Assembly (NCBI RefSeq): GCF_022376445.1
Contig: NW_025954963.1
Span: 248,001 to 312,000 of the forward strand
DNA: 64,000 nucleotides
From: Fomitopsis serialis
Lineage: Eukaryota > Basidiomycota > Agaricomycetes > Polyporales > Fomitopsidaceae
Reading direction: 5' to 3'
Below the pieces are notes generated by a model. The model was not told the origin of the DNA. It saw only the letters and a program-made list of their open reading frames with translations, and made no database searches. The position numbers and the translations under genes were made by a program. This document shows positions 21,864 through 37,085 of the stretch, one piece after another. Each line of letters starts with the position of its first letter. Within the stretch, counting starts at the first letter, position 1.

Positions 21864-24800
21864 ATGCCTGCTGCAGGACTACGAATCGACACCTCCATTG
21901 CTGTTGCTGGTCCCTCATCCAGTCGACTGGCTCTCTCTACCCCTGCGTCTGCACGAAGCTCACGGCTGCGTAGTGCTTCTTCTGCGTCGACATCATCGTC
22001 GATCTCTGGCGCTGCTGTGCAGGCGGAAGCTGGTCCGTCCAACTTCCCCCAAGCAGCGTACGCCGCTCCTCGCATCTCATGGTCGTTCGAGCAATCTCTC
22101 ACGTACGAGGATGACAATGGGGAATACGTCCTGGCGATGCACGACTATCAGCCGGAGGGCCATGACATCAACTGCCTCACGTTCCAGGCTCGGCAAATCA
22201 TCCGAGTGTTAAATCGCGATCCTAGCGGCTGGTGGGATGGCGAGGTTGAGGGGAGGAGGGGTTGGTTTCCGAGCAACTATGTGACCTGTGAGGTTGGTCT
22301 GCTGACGGAGGAAGAGTTGCCGGACATGACGGTACGTACATCGCTGCTGTGTATGTGTATGATTAATGTGAGGTTTACTTCGTATATAGCGCTCGCGGTC
22401 AAGACATATCCATAACGCATCTGTGAGCTCGAACAATCCGTGGACGACTCCAAGCAGTCGAGCTGCTGATCGGCATGAGTTGTTCTCGAGGACAGACCAC
22501 CGTCCATTACACGCAGACGGCGGAGGTACAGCGGACATATATTGTCCGCCTCTCATGCGTCCTCTGCTTCATGGTCTTTCTCTCCTGCAGAAGGCAGCAA
22601 GAGAGAATCGCGTTGCCCATTTCCAGCCATCGACGGCATTTATCATCTCATGCGTCCGAGCCATCCTCTCCGACGTCGGTTGTTTTCAGCGAGACGCACC
22701 CATCTTGAAGCGCCACGGCATCCTTGCTCAGGAAAGGAAGCGCATATTGTCTGACCTGGCCTCGCTTGTAACGCAAGCTAGGAAAGCTTCAGAAGAGGAT
22801 ATGGGCGACGACCTTCGCGAGCTCGAGGTGGAGGCCATGGTCAGGTTAGGCGGTAACCTATTCGCTCACGTCCGAGGGCTCCTGGCTCTCCTCGCCCAGT
22901 GCGGGATCAGACTACCCGCGCATGGAGGCCTTCCCCCTGGATCAACCCTTGGCACGCAGACGCAAAGCTCGGAGGACACCGCAGTGTCCGACGATGGTGG
23001 AGCTGGGCACGAGTGGGGAGGGTACGAGAAGTCAACCAACGGCATCGTCCACAGACCGTCTTCGAAGCAAGTGGTGCCGAGTACTGCAACACCAATGCGT
23101 GCGAAGAGCATGGGTGATCTTAAAGCGCAGAGACCTCGACCGAGCGATGGTGACGTTGCGCAAATGCCTACGGACGGTCATTACAAGGTTTTCGGCGGGT
23201 CGCTTCGTCAATCATCCACTCCCCGCCCGAACCGATACACTGCCGGTGTGATGGTTCGCCATGAGGCAGGAAACTCGGTCAGCAGCAATTCGTCCTCGTC
23301 ATCGTTCTCCTCCATCGACTCGATAGCCACGCCTGCCACACCTGCCTTCCCGTCAGGGCCCTCGACAACACCCGAGGTCATGGAAGCATTGCGGTATACA
23401 CACGACCAATACTTGTCCACAATCGCAGCCTTCATTGGCCATACCCATTGGCACTCGCGTTCGACGCATGCGTCCAGTACTGGACACATGTACGGACTCA
23501 TTCGCGAGGTGGTGGACATGGTTTGCAAGCTATTGACCATTGTCGATGCCGTCCTCAAGCATCCTGACCTCCCTGCGGCGAAGTCTGCTGGCCTAAAGAC
23601 CGCCAAAGAGGCCCTGTATACCATCACAGGCAAGCTAGTCGACTCGGTGCGCTCGCTGACGCTGCCAGCTCCGGAGGGCATGTCGGAGGAGGAAGAGAAG
23701 AGTCTCATCTTGCACTGTGCGACGGATGCCCTGAAGGTCGGGGCAGATTGCGTTGCTGCGGTCAAGAAGTGCTTGCGACGAGCCACGGAGAGCGGCCCTT
23801 CATTATCCACCTCCCAACGATCAATGAGTCCGACATCGGTTCCCCTCGCAAGTTCTCGCAATACGTGGCCACCACATGAGTCGCCCCAGCAAGTCCTCCA
23901 GCTTCCACGCGTTGCGCCAATGTATGTCACGAGCGAGGCGGACGGAGACGATCAAGACCTCACGATCCAGGCGAGGACATTATCGTCCCCTGAAGTTACT
24001 CTCCGGATCGAGAGGCAGTCCGTCGCCTCGCCAACTGAAGCCTCGTTACCGAATCCTTGGCAGCCGCCGGAGCCATCATCCCTTTCCCCGACCTTTCCAT
24101 CGTCAAACAAGCCGCTGCCGCCGTTGCGCATCCCGTCCCGGGATGTCAGCCCGGACTTCCCGTCGCCAGTGTCATTGACGCATACGGAGGACGACAGGAC
24201 GACATGGGAAGGAAGTGACAGAAGGCCGTACTCACCTGCTTCGTTCGACGAACAAGTACTGCGTGGTGGGTTACCTGCTGGGCCAGAACCAATGAGACGA
24301 ACACTAGTCGCCTGGACCCTGTCGCACGATCATGCTGAAGATGATGTCGCATACAACAGTGACGGCCAGCTTGTAGGCGCGACGTTGTCGGCCTTGGTCG
24401 AGCGGATGACGCCCCACGATTCCGTACCAGAGCAGGCGTTCTCCTCCGTCTTTTTCTTGACGTTCCGGCTGTTCAGCACACCCATGGATCTCGTGGGCGC
24501 CATCGTTGACCGCTACAACATCAAGCCTCCTGCCGGCCTGAATGCAGACGAGGTACAGACGTGGACACAGCGCAAGGGATTCCCTATCAGATTGCGTGTG
24601 TCAAACTTCGTGAAGATCTGGCTGGAGACTCACTGGCGTCCCGCTGCGGACAACGTCGCACTGTCGACCTTGCTTGATTTCACCCGTGATTGCCTCACGG
24701 AGATCTCTGTACAGTCGTCCAGCGCATCCTAGAGCTCATTGCTCAGTGGCAGTCGACAGACGAAGCAGGGTCAGCCGTCAAGGCCGACCGGGCGCGTGAA

Positions 24801-25957
24801 GCTCTTGTCTCTCTCAACCCTCCGTCTGTGCCCCTATCGGAGGTTCCTCGGCCCGTCATGACGAAGAACCTCCTGAATGCACTGAGACAAAAGAGCTTCA
24901 CCTCGATTGCGATCACAGACTTCGACCCGCTCGAATTGGCTAGGCAAATGACGACCATGGAGAGTCAGCTGTACTGCGCAATAAAGCCGGAGGAGGTATT
25001 GGAGACTGGCAAGGAGGGCGCGACATCCCCTATCAACGTGAAGGCGGTGACCTCCATGAGCACGGCTATCACCGGGTTCGTGGCTGAGAGTATCTGAACG
25101 AACCTGATACGAAGAAGAGGACCTCATTGGTCAAGTTCTTTATCAAGCTCGCGGACGTGAGTATTATATCTCGACTCATTGCTCGTGCCCCAACTCACTT
25201 GTTCGCCCAGCGATGCAACTCCCTGAGCAACTTTAGCACCCTGCGTGCGATCCTGGCGGCGTTGGACTCCTCGACTATATCACGTCTACATCAAACATGG
25301 CAGGTAAGTGAAGTGTCATGCCTGTAGTCGAATGAGTCTCACGCGCCATTGCCGATAGGGTCTGTCGCAGAAGTACAAGATGCAACTCGAATCCTTGCGG
25401 AAACTCTCTGACCATGCGCGGAATTACCACGAGTACCGATCTCGACTTCGTAACACTGCCCCTCCTGCCATTCCATTCCTCGGTGCGCATAGAATTTCCG
25501 GATGCATATGCAGAGTTGCTCATCTCGTTCCTGACTAGGTTTGTATCTCACCGATGTCACCTTCTGCCGTGAGGGCAACCCTTCATTCCGACCCTCGCCC
25601 AAGTCGCCCGACAAGAAGCTGTTGAACTTCAACAAGTATCATAAGCTTGCGCGCATTGTACAGGGTTCGTCCAGCGTGCACCCTTCTTGTTTAGATCACA
25701 GCTGACGTCCTTGCAGACATGCAGCGCTTCCAGACACCCTACAATCTGAAACAGATACCAGAGGTGCAGGAATATCTCAGAGACGCATTCGAGAGGTCTG
25801 CGCGGCAAGGCGACTTGCAGGACTCTACCGGCGCAGTCTCATGGTTGAGCCCAAGCATTCCACCGACACTCCTCCCACGAGCGACGTCCGACAGCTGTTC
25901 AACTGGACTCGTTCGCAGTCACACCAGCCTACACCGACGTCTGCCTCTGCATTATGA
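21864..25957 (+). CDS. CDC25: SH3-containing Ras guanine-nucleotide exchange factor (Cdc25 type)
   Basis: Activates Ras by exchanging GDP for GTP, feeding the cAMP and growth pathways at the plasma membrane. An N-terminal Ser/Ala-rich leader is followed by an SH3 domain at residues about 87-141 (YVLAMHDYQ, GWWDGEVEGRRGWFPSNYV). A long middle region follows, in one exon of 2.3 kb, with helical and Ser/Pro-rich parts. The REM domain is near 24360-24690 (GQLVGATLSALVERM, FFLTFRLFSTPMDL). The catalytic domain is near 24880-25830 (FDPLELARQMTTMES, NLSNFSTL-type NSLSNFSTLRAIL, FLGLYLTDVTF across an intron, NFNKYHKLARIV). Between REM and catalytic domains the frame shifts by one base near 24700: the first frame stops at 24732 while the other continues VQRILELIAQWQ. 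Full length about 1,250 residues. Well conserved beyond the break, so I doubt it is a pseudogene. Confidence 0.9.
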
Positions 25958-26233
25958 CCTTCTTCTGACTGGCCTTCCTCCATTGCTTTCGTGACGACTC
26001 GGACCTCGTTTTGTATGCATCTCAAGCATGGACCCTGCGTCTCATCTGTCCTTCATACCCTCTGCTCACAGACTTGTGACTCTATGATACCTCAGTCTAT
26101 TGTGAATTTATTCGCTGTCTATTTGTTGTACACACATCGCATGTCTGGGATCCCCGATGTAACAGCTATCTCCTATTGTTATCCGCTTCGTCTTGTCTTT
26201 TCTTCATCAAAAGTCGTCATCATTATAGTATGG

Positions 26234-27794
26234 CTACCGACTATGGTCGTATCGCGTTACGTAGAATCCGATACCAGTCTTGTCTCGCTTCTTGAGACCC
26301 TCTTCATCTCTGTGGTTGAGCTTCAGACTCGGGTATGTATCTTCTTTGACATCTGGGCCGAAATCAAGCACAAATGGACGTGACTGCGTCGCACCGAAGA
26401 GACGGGAGCTCTCGAGGACGACCGAGTACACGGGAGAAGGGTCATTCCCCGGCGCATGAACGCTCCACCCCGCGGAAGGGTTGCGGACATCCCACAGAGC
26501 GACGACACTGTGGCGCGCGGTTCCTGCGGCGATGTAGCTAGAAGCACCCCCACCACAGGAGACGGAGTAGTTCGGCTCGAAGAGCCAAGGGTCGAACATC
26601 GAGAGGACCGGGAGTAGAGGCGCCGGACAGCAGGGGTCGGACGAGTAGGCGCGCTTGGACGAGCGAAGGTCGTGGACGCGCACAGGACCGTCGTACCACC
26701 CGGACACGATGATCTGGTCCGAGTGCCCCCATGGGGAGGTGGGCGGCGCGCCCGCGATCCCGTAGACCGCTGACTGCTTCGGGCGCTCGTCGGCCGTTCC
26801 CGAGGTGAGGATGGCAGACGGGCTGGGGGACAGGCCGGACGGGTGGATGTCGTGCACTGAGAGCGGGTCCGCGGAAGAGGTGCCGAAGACAGCGTAGGGA
26901 GTCGAGCTGCGCGCGGAGAGATGGGTCGACCAACCGCGAGAGTCCAAGTCGAGAAATTCGGGAACAGGTTCCGCGGAGGAGAGGTTCATGAAAACTGCAG
27001 TGCCGCCTGAGGAGAGTGATAGCATGTAGTCCCCGGCTGAAGAGACGCTCTCTACGATGTCATCGCCGTGGAAGTAATTCCCTTCACGGAGGAAGGGTCG
27101 ATGTGGAGGGGCTGACCCTGCTTCCTGGGCTCAGAGAGAGGGAGGGTAATGCGCTCTAGCGCGCCGTCTGCAAACCCGACATAGACGGTTTGGTCCATGC
27201 CACCATCTTCGACTGAGGCCATAGTGGTGATGTCACGATGGGCTTGCAGACGTTGGCTCGTGGTATAGGCACCCTCGAACACTATCCCTGGTGCATTCCC
27301 GGCTTTCGAGCGGTGAATGCATACGAATAAATCGTATTTCCTGCTCCGACGAATAGCCTGGAGCGGTTCACCGCGAGAGCTGGTTGCAGCTTGCCCATCC
27401 ATTTCCGGGCCAGCGGACGTGCGACGAATTGATGATTCGCCCAGTTGCGGTCAGTGATCGTGTGATGGCTGTGTCCATGATAAACCGGTCTGTAATTCAC
27501 TTCCCGGAGGCAGAATCGGGATCAACGTACCGGACTTGTGCATACGGAGCCCATGACATGAGGGACTTGGAAAGGCTGAAAGACGGTGGGCTGTTTTGAC
27601 GGGCGTGCAGGCTCCATCCGAACTCGCTGACCTATGGGGAATCCGTTTGTATTTCCCGCTAGCCAATCTGAGTTGAGGAGACTCACCAAGTCGTACACGG
27701 ATGTGCATGTTTCCGACAAAGCCGCAAGATCGCGTGCAGACAAATACTGCATGATGACTACAATTACATCGCTGGGCAGTCGCTTGACATGCAT
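26234..27794 (-). CDS. F-box protein with WD40-like beta-propeller
   Basis: Probable substrate receptor of an SCF ubiquitin ligase. The start at 27794 opens directly into an F-box: MHVKRLPSDVIVVIMQYLSA then RDLAALSETCTSVYDLVSE across an intron. After this comes a region with propeller-like repeats (VYVGFADGALERI, SDQIIVSGWYDGPVRVHDLRSS, HSVVALWDVRNPSAGW), ending GIGFYVTRYDHSR. The repeats are divergent, so WD40 is a structural guess. One frame break lies near 27078: SSVKG should continue NYFHGDDIVESVSS, which needs one extra base in a G run. About 470 residues. It lies tail to tail with the Ras-GEF, with 276 bases between stops, and head to head with Miro, 337 bases between starts. Confidence 0.82.
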
Positions 27795-28131
27795 GACGCT
27801 ACTCCGGGTCCGGGTGAGTGTAGGTTCGAGTAGGGTTGTGCTCGGTTCCACCGACGAGAAGTGTATTTGCGTTCGTATATCGAGCGAGATGGGTGTCGAG
27901 GGCTGAGCTGGGCCTGGAGGATGTCTGGCGTGGCCACTGCACTGGAGCTGGCTTGCAACTGGGCTTATGAACCGTACTGTAGCTCTAATTACGTAAGCGG
28001 CTTTAAGGGAGGGAGTGATCGCGATCGTCACGCGTGTGCCGAGGCGTCGTTGGCGTGGGCGTGCCGCTGCTCTCTTCCACGACACACAACGCGCGCAAGA
28101 CAATCCCTGACGCTTGCTAGCGGGCCAGGAC

Positions 28132-30819
<2,688 letters not shown>

Positions 30820-30820
<1 letters not shown>

Positions 30821-30868
30821 CTACTACCTACGCTACTTTGACTACTTATTACTACTACTACTTACTTC
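30820..30868. repeat. Imperfect CTA/ACT microsatellite
   Basis: Repeated CTACTAC and TTACTAC units just after the Miro stop codon, probably inside its 3' UTR. Confidence 0.75.
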
Positions 30869-31246
30869 CGCTTAGACCATGCTACTTCGACCTAGGGCTG
30901 TGTGCTGATCAGTGAAGGATCGGGGGCAGGAGAGTGACACGAAGCGTCGAATGTGGTAAGGATTGTGCGGGAATCAAGGGTCCCAGGACGCGCGACTCAG
31001 GCGTGGTGCCGGCGCCAATGGCCCTGTACACTGCGCGCGCGGCAACATGACATAACTTGCAAGAGCCTCCATCTGTGCCGTGCCAATACATCTCATCTCT
31101 GCACTCTACAACCACCATCGATCACGACCACCACGACCAAGACTTGCACACCGTGCTCCTGAGTGATCCTCGAGTGATTTCCAGACAATAGGAGTGGACC
31201 CAACACAAGCGCACTACTCACCTCACGAACTCACGCAGCGTTCACG
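30821..31246. promoter_or_regulatory. Intergenic region Miro to vWA gene
   Basis: Contains the imperfect CTA/ACT repeat at 30820-30868 and then the promoter of the von Willebrand A gene. No gene is visible. Confidence 0.4.
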
Positions 31247-32974
31247 ATGGATGAAGACATGGATTTCGACTCCGGATCTACCAGTTACCCCCCGCCCGAG
31301 GCCTATGGCCCGCAGCAAGAATACCAGGTGGATACGAATGGTGCGCCACCTCCAGATGGGCGGAAAATGCTGTATGTAGTCTGTTGCGGTGACGTCTGGC
31401 GGTACTGACTCGAGGTATCGCCCATCAGAGACCTCGTCTTCGTGCAAGACTGCACAGGGAGCCAGGGCAGCTATATATCCTCCGCCACAAGGAACATTGA
31501 AGAGATCTGTAACCACATCTACGAGTCGGGGAAGCTCCAAGCCGGGAAGATCTGCGCATCGGGCTCGTCGCGTACAGGGATCATCCACCCCAGGACCACA
31601 CCTATGTCACGAAGAATTTCGGCTTCTCCTCAGACATCTCCCAGGTCCACAGTCACCTCTCGAGCTTGTACGCATCGGGAGGTGGCGATGGGCCGGAGGC
31701 AGTGACTGCTGCACTGTCGGAGGCTCTAAACATGGAGTGGAGGCCTTACGCGAGCAAGATGGTTGTGCTCATCGCAGATGCGCCCCCACACGGCATCGGA
31801 GAGTACGGTGATGGTACGTTATTTCCCTTGATACCTGCTCGAGTTCTTCATGGGTCGTGCAGGGTTCGACGAGGGGTCCCCGGATGGAAACGATCCACTG
31901 CAGATTGCGCGACACATGGCTAGTCGCGGGATCACACTGGTATGCTACCGTGTCGAATGACGTCGTTTTCAATATTTGACTGCGTGTAGTTCTTCGTAGC
32001 ATGCGAGCCTGCTTGAGTGGCTACGCGGTAAGTGTATTCACATCGGTGTGTATTACTCAGTTTGCTCAGTACGCGACAGACTTCTTCCAAGCCTTGGTGA
32101 ACATCACCTCTGGCCTGATGCTACCCCTCACAACCGCGGACCTCCTCACACATGCAATTGTGGGCAGCGTCCTGGAAAATCTGGATATGGAGCGGTTAGT
32201 CCGAGAGGTCGGAGAAGCCGTTTCGCAGAGGATCCTCGGGAATAATGAAAGCGTCGATGATGTCGCACGGGAGCTCCACGAACGTCTCCTGCTGCGAAAC
32301 GAGAGCACTAAGAGGGTCGTCATCGAAAGCATCTACCGCGAATCGAAGAGGCGAAGCATAATGTGAGCGTGTACATGAACTCGGGCTCCCTCACGGAAGC
32401 ACGTCCCAACCTCAAGAGAGTATGTCGCTGAACCTTCCGCGCCTCACACGCTTGCTCATTTTGCCGTAACGCAGGTGCCCGGGACACGTTTCACTGACAA
32501 ATACCTCCACGCTCGGATGTCCTCACAGCGCTCATACGCCTATTCCCCTACGCCCCGCGGTCCAGCACGTCGGTGGGCGCAGCACCTGCCAGCCCGACGA
32601 AGTCGCCCAAGCTGTCCGCCTCTCCGCCGCGCAAAGTAGTCACCGACTTTGCCGCCTTCGGTGCGCCGAAGAACGCGAGCGTATTCGGCACAGCGGTGGC
32701 GTCGACGCCGTTTTCACTTGCCGGCGGAAAGGCGGCCTTTGGCGGCATTCGTGGCGCGCCGCGGACCACGGCGTTCGATGACGACGATGAAGAGGAGGAA
32801 GATGGTAGGCAGAAAGTCGAGCTGCGGGAGGACTCAATCACGCTTGACCAGGTGCGCTTGCCATTCCACTGCCAGAGCTTCGGGAGAAGTAGGCCGCTCT
32901 GGTTGTGATACTGACTTTTCCTGCAGGCGAGGCGTATTGCCATGCAGAGCGCGTGGAGGAGCATCCGTTCTTGA
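31247..32974 (+). CDS. von Willebrand factor A domain protein
   Basis: The N-terminal 45 residues are acidic and Pro/Gln-rich. A vWA domain follows: DLVFVQDCTGSQGSYI (a MIDAS-like DxTxS: D, then T and S), LRIGLVAYRDHPPQDHTYVT, the SGGGDGPEAV motif with the second MIDAS residues, and KMVVLIADAPPHG. This arrangement resembles the vWA part of the vwkA alpha-kinase group, but no kinase domain follows. The C-terminal part is helical (LDMERLVREVGEAVSQRI), then Ser/Pro-rich with KSPKLSASPPRK and an acidic patch, ending AWRSIRS. Two one-base breaks are inferred: near 31547 (AG to EDLRIGLV, a G run) and near 32342 (YRE to EEAKHN). Probably a cytosolic metal-dependent binding protein; its partner is unknown. 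Confidence 0.82.
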
Positions 32975-33267
32975 GGATCCTCATCTCGTTTGGTATACAC
33001 GCTCGTCCAGGTGACGGTTGACTTGCTTTGTTGAATAGCTTCAATATGTGGCCTCTGACACTACGCACGGCCACTGTTGGCCGCTGTCCATTCCCTATGT
33101 ACTCATCCAGTTGAAAACAACGCTTGTATGTCTAATAGTCAGTCTTGCAAATAGTAGCACTCCGTCGTTGCATATGTGATATACCAATATGACGTTGCCG
33201 AATGGAACACAGTACCATAGCATCATCGTGTAGAAGTACCTACGTGGAGGATACCATAATGGAGTTG

Positions 33268-34462
33268 TCATGAAGATGAAGACGACTTGCGTCGTTTCTC
33301 CTTTCCTGTCTCTCCCTGATTATCCGAGCACCCCTTGCCCTTCTTCCGCTTGCGCGACGCGTTTTTGGCCACGCTGGGTGCGCCTGGTGACTCTGCTTCA
33401 CCCTCCTTGTGATCCTCCACTGCACCATCGCCATCTGCCGCCTCCGATGCTGCGGCATCCTTCAGCTGCAGCTTGCGTTGGCGGTGCTCCTCCTTCGCAG
33501 CCCGCTTCTCTGCTTTCTGCTTTTCCGCTCCTCTTTCTCGCGTTTCCTATCATCGTCCCTTTCTCCCTCCGTAGCTGCTGCATTTTCCTCCCGCTTCCGT
33601 TGCTTCTTCCCATTCCTTCTACCCTTCCTGCCTCGCCTGCCGCCTGCTCTCTTGCTTCTCGTTTCCGACGTTTCGTTTCCTTCTTTGTAGGATCTTCGTC
33701 GGCATCCGAAGATGCAGACCGTTTCTTCTGTTTCTTCGGCTTCGGCTGAGCGGACTCCCCGTCTTCGGACAATGGTTCGATGGCGCGCTCCTTCCCCTTC
33801 TTGCTCTTTTTCACCGAAGCGGGGATTGGTTCGCTAACTCGTGTAGGCTGGCTGGTCGATGTAACCTCGCCCTCTAGCTGAGCGGTCTCGAGAGGCTCGT
33901 TTGGACCAAGTACAGGTCCCCGGAAGAAGCTCGCGTAGAGCATGCGTTTGGCGGCTTCTTGTTTCGCTGTAGCCATTAGGCTGAGTCGTGGTGTGACGCT
34001 GCCGCTGCCGCTCGCCTGCGAGTCTGGTGTAGTGGTTCCGGATAATGCGGGCGCGCCCGTCTTCGGCCTGCGGTTTGAAATGATACCAGTTTTAGTTCGC
34101 TGTAGCTCGACAGTAGACGTAGGTGTGGCCTCGCTATCCTGAAGGACGATGAATGTCCGTGGGAGGTAAGGCGTGAAGTCACTCACGGAATCGTCGTCGT
34201 CGGGCTGGATCTTGACTTGGATGCTCATCGCGGCCGCTTCAAAGACACTACGAGTAGTCAGCTTCCAGCGTCATTAGCGAAGTACAGGGCAACGGACTCA
34301 CTGATCCCAGAACGGGAACGCCTCGTCGCGATCCTTGCCTACGCCCGCGAGTGTCTTCTTCTGGGCAATCGTCACTGGGCGCGAGATGGCGCCTTGACGC
34401 AAGCCAGTGCCCTTGCCGCCCCATCCTTGCTTGACGAGATATGCGTGTCCGTCGATGGGCAT
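33268..34462 (-). CDS. TMA23: Tma23-like G-patch ribosome-biogenesis protein
   Basis: A nucleolar factor of 40S ribosome assembly in yeast. The first exon (start 34462) encodes AYLVKQGWGGKGTGLRQGAI, then KKTLAGVGKDRDEAFPFWD, very like the N-terminus of Tma23. After an intron at about 34235-34300 come an acidic linker and Ser/Thr-rich text, then a long lysine-rich tail. The tail appears in three frames in turn: KKETKRRKRE, then GKKQRKREENAAA, then AEKRAAKEEHRQRKLQ to RRKSSSSS at 33270. I infer two one-base breaks near 33655 and 33525. If there are none, the protein ends at 33398. It lies head to head with CDC123, 215 bases between starts. Confidence 0.75.
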
Positions 34463-34677
34463 GGCGACGGCGGGAGCGCGACTGGGCAGCACAGATGATG
34501 CTCGGTGTGAGGTTTGTAGACGCCCAACTCAGCACTCAAAATATGGTTGCACGTGTTTGCGCGTCGAGATCTCGATGGCACGGTGCCCGATCGCTGAGCT
34601 CATTTCCTCCTTGACACGGATTTCGACCCCACTCTCGCGTTACTCTCGTACATATCCACGCTCGACGACCGCTTGCC

Positions 34678-35945
34678 ATGCCTTCGGCCGTCAACACACC
34701 AGATGTTTTTCCGCTCCTCACTCACGAAGCCTGCTTGCATTCCAGTTCTCCTCCTGGTACCCCAGGTTCTCAATCTCAGCATCAAGTCAACCATCATCCG
34801 CCCTCTGAGCCAGGATTTTCTCGAGTATTTGGACGCAGATGGCGTATTCATGCCAGAGGGGGCAGACGACACGTAAGCCACGCTCGTCTCCCGTCCCTTT
34901 ACCGCGAACTGTCGCCGTCGCAGACCCGTAGAGAGTACTCTCTCGGACGAAGAGGACGGCAGTGGGTATGAGAGTGATTCGGAAGACGAGCAACATCGGA
35001 AGTTTGCATTCCCGGAGCTGGACGAGAAGATACGGGACGCTGTGTCGCAGTATGAAGCTGTCTTTCCCAAGCTGAACTTCTCGTCTCCTCGGGTGTGTAT
35101 GTGCACTGGTGTTCTCTTCTCGTACCCCATGCTAACATGAAGTTAGGATGCGGCGTGGATGCTACCAGCATCATCGCCAATGAAATGCGTCTCACCCGCG
35201 ACGTTTACCTGCTGCTGAAGTCATCGGATTTCGTGCAGCACGACCTCAATCCCGATCACGTATTCGATGGGTGCGAGACGAAGCCGCCTACGTATGACCT
35301 CGAGCTTGTGTTGCGGAAGTGGTATCCTGTCGACCGAAGTAGGGAGCTGCGTTGCTTTGTTCGGCACGAGAAACTGCTAGGTGAGTTAGCCGAAGATTCC
35401 GAGACTAAGATGCCAAATCTCCGTAGGCATATCGCAGCGGGACCCCAATTACTATGACTTCTGGAATGAGTCCAACACACAGAGCAAGGTCTTGGAAGCA
35501 GTGAAGACATTCTGGGAGAATAACATCAAGGAAAGTGGCCGGAGGGTGGAGGCGATTGTGAGAGCTTCACATCTCTGCTCCGCATCCTTGCTCATGTTCA
35601 TAACCTATAGATGTCTTTGACTTCTTGCTCACCCGTGATCTGTCTAGAGGGCACATCATCGACTTCAACCCCTACGCACCACGAACGGACTCGCTCCTTT
35701 TCTCGTATGAGGACTTGCACGACTTGCTCCTCGCTCGAGGGGACGACTACTCTCCCCAACCGGAACTGCGCGTCGTTGACTCTCCCAGCCACCCAGTTGC
35801 AGCTCGAAACGCCCCCACACATCAGCACAATATGATACCACTGGAAGCGCTTACAATGAGTAGTGGCAGAAGTATGCAGGACTTTGCCGGAGCGTTGCAG
35901 GAAGAAATACGCAAGTCGATGCAAGATGATAGCGGCGACGACTGA
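34678..35945 (+). CDS. CDC123: Cdc123 (D123), eIF2 assembly chaperone
   Basis: An ATP-grasp protein that helps join the eIF2 gamma and alpha subunits. Recognisable parts are FQFSSWYPRFS, STIIRPLSQDFLEYLDADG, VFMPEGADD, KLNFSSPRDAAWMLP, DVYLLLKSSDFVQHDL, LVLRKWYPVDRSRELRCFV, ISQRDPNYYDFW, DFLLTRDLSRGHIIDFNPY and RVVDSPSHPV. About 370 residues, a usual size. The N-terminus is in three frames within 90 bases: MPSAVNTPDVFPLLTHE, then SLLAFQFSSWYPRFS, then NLSIKSTIIRP. Each change needs one missing base, near 34730 and 34770. As the gene is essential in yeast, an assembly error is more likely than a real break. It ends 85 bases from the stop of the convergent mitochondrial gene. Confidence 0.92.
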
Positions 35946-36030
35946 TGTACCCAAACCCTCCCACCTATTTGTAGCATATCGCACTGTACACATACCATCG
36001 CAGGGTTCAAACGGGTCTCCGCTGTATTTT

Positions 36031-36782
36031 CTATACAATATGGACAGAGGTCGAGTTCTTTTTCGACAAAGCATGGACATCCTGCTCTGTGGCACGAGGT
36101 GACATTAGATTGGAAAGCGAGGGAACCATGGAGGCAGACTTACGGATCCCCCATACGTGTGAGCGCAAGTCAGGAACTCTGCGCGGTAGGTCAAGAAGTG
36201 AACGTGCAATTGACAGCAGATAAGACCCACCAACGTGGAGACCGTCGTACAGCTTCTTCATCTCTGCCCGCAGCCTCGAGAGATCCTCCTTTGACGACGC
36301 TGTGTCCGAGAGTGCCTTCAAGTCCTTCTCTACCGCCTCAATGCGTCTAACATGCGCAGAAACCTGTCCAAACAGACGTAAGAACCTGACAGAGAGGGAA
36401 ACTATCTAATAGGGAATATAACCTTCTGCGTGCTCAATGAAGCTCCTCCACGCTAGCCTGCAGCGCAGCAGACGCGAGCTTGTACTCCTCAAGTAGTGAT
36501 AGGCTGCAAGAGACGACGCAAGGGAGAAGCCAAAGAGGAATCCCACAATTCTGTCCAACAGTAGTGAGCCAATTCATACACCATAATTGAGGGCCGAAGA
36601 GTACTATGGGACGTACCCTCCTCGGAATGCACCCACCGGCTTCTTGGGTGGTGGCACGGTGCCAAGGTTGGGCGTCGCCGGTGCAGCGTCGCGGATGACG
36701 CGAGTGGTCGACAGTGCCCTCCTAGAGAGCCCGACGAGGCTGGCCGCGCAGAGGCGGCGAGCCGCAGGAACGAAGAGGACAT
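36031..36782 (-). CDS. Predicted mitochondrial membrane protein with coiled coil
   Basis: Starts MSSSFLRLA and continues in another frame as ARRLCAASLVGLSRRALSTTRV, an Arg/Ser/Ala-rich presequence typical of mitochondrial import. Next is PPPKKPVGAFRGG, then after an intron near 36545-36615 one hydrophobic segment (GFLFGFSLASSLAAY), a helical stretch (YKLASAALQASVEEL, VRRIEAVEKDLKAL, SRLRAEMKKLYDGL) and the end STSVHIV. The frame jump near 36755 again needs one base. About 230 residues. I do not recognise a named family; the layout (presequence, one membrane pass, coiled coil) suggests an inner-membrane protein. Confidence 0.6.
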
Positions 36783-37085
36783 GGTCGTGCTGAGCTGAAC
36801 GTGTAAGTAGGCAGCCGACCTCGAGAACCCGAGTGACGGCGACAGACGCGTCGGCCGGAAAAGGTAAGTATGGCCCACGTGATACGTGCCGCGAGCGTTG
36901 TGGCTGCAGTTTGGCTGCAGTCTGCAGTTCCGCGTCCTCGCGTTCGTCCAAGTTCCGCCGTTCAGCTTGCTAGCTTCACCAACAAGGGCCTATAGGCTAT
37001 CTCGCGCTTGGAGCCTGCCTGATCTGTCGAAAATCCTTACAGTATCTAGCCTAATATCTCTCTGAGCAAGCTTTGCATTCCTCAC

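Noticed and set aside
23208..23930. Minus-strand frame of 240 codons
   Set aside because: Antisense to the long Ras-GEF exon; no family resemblance.
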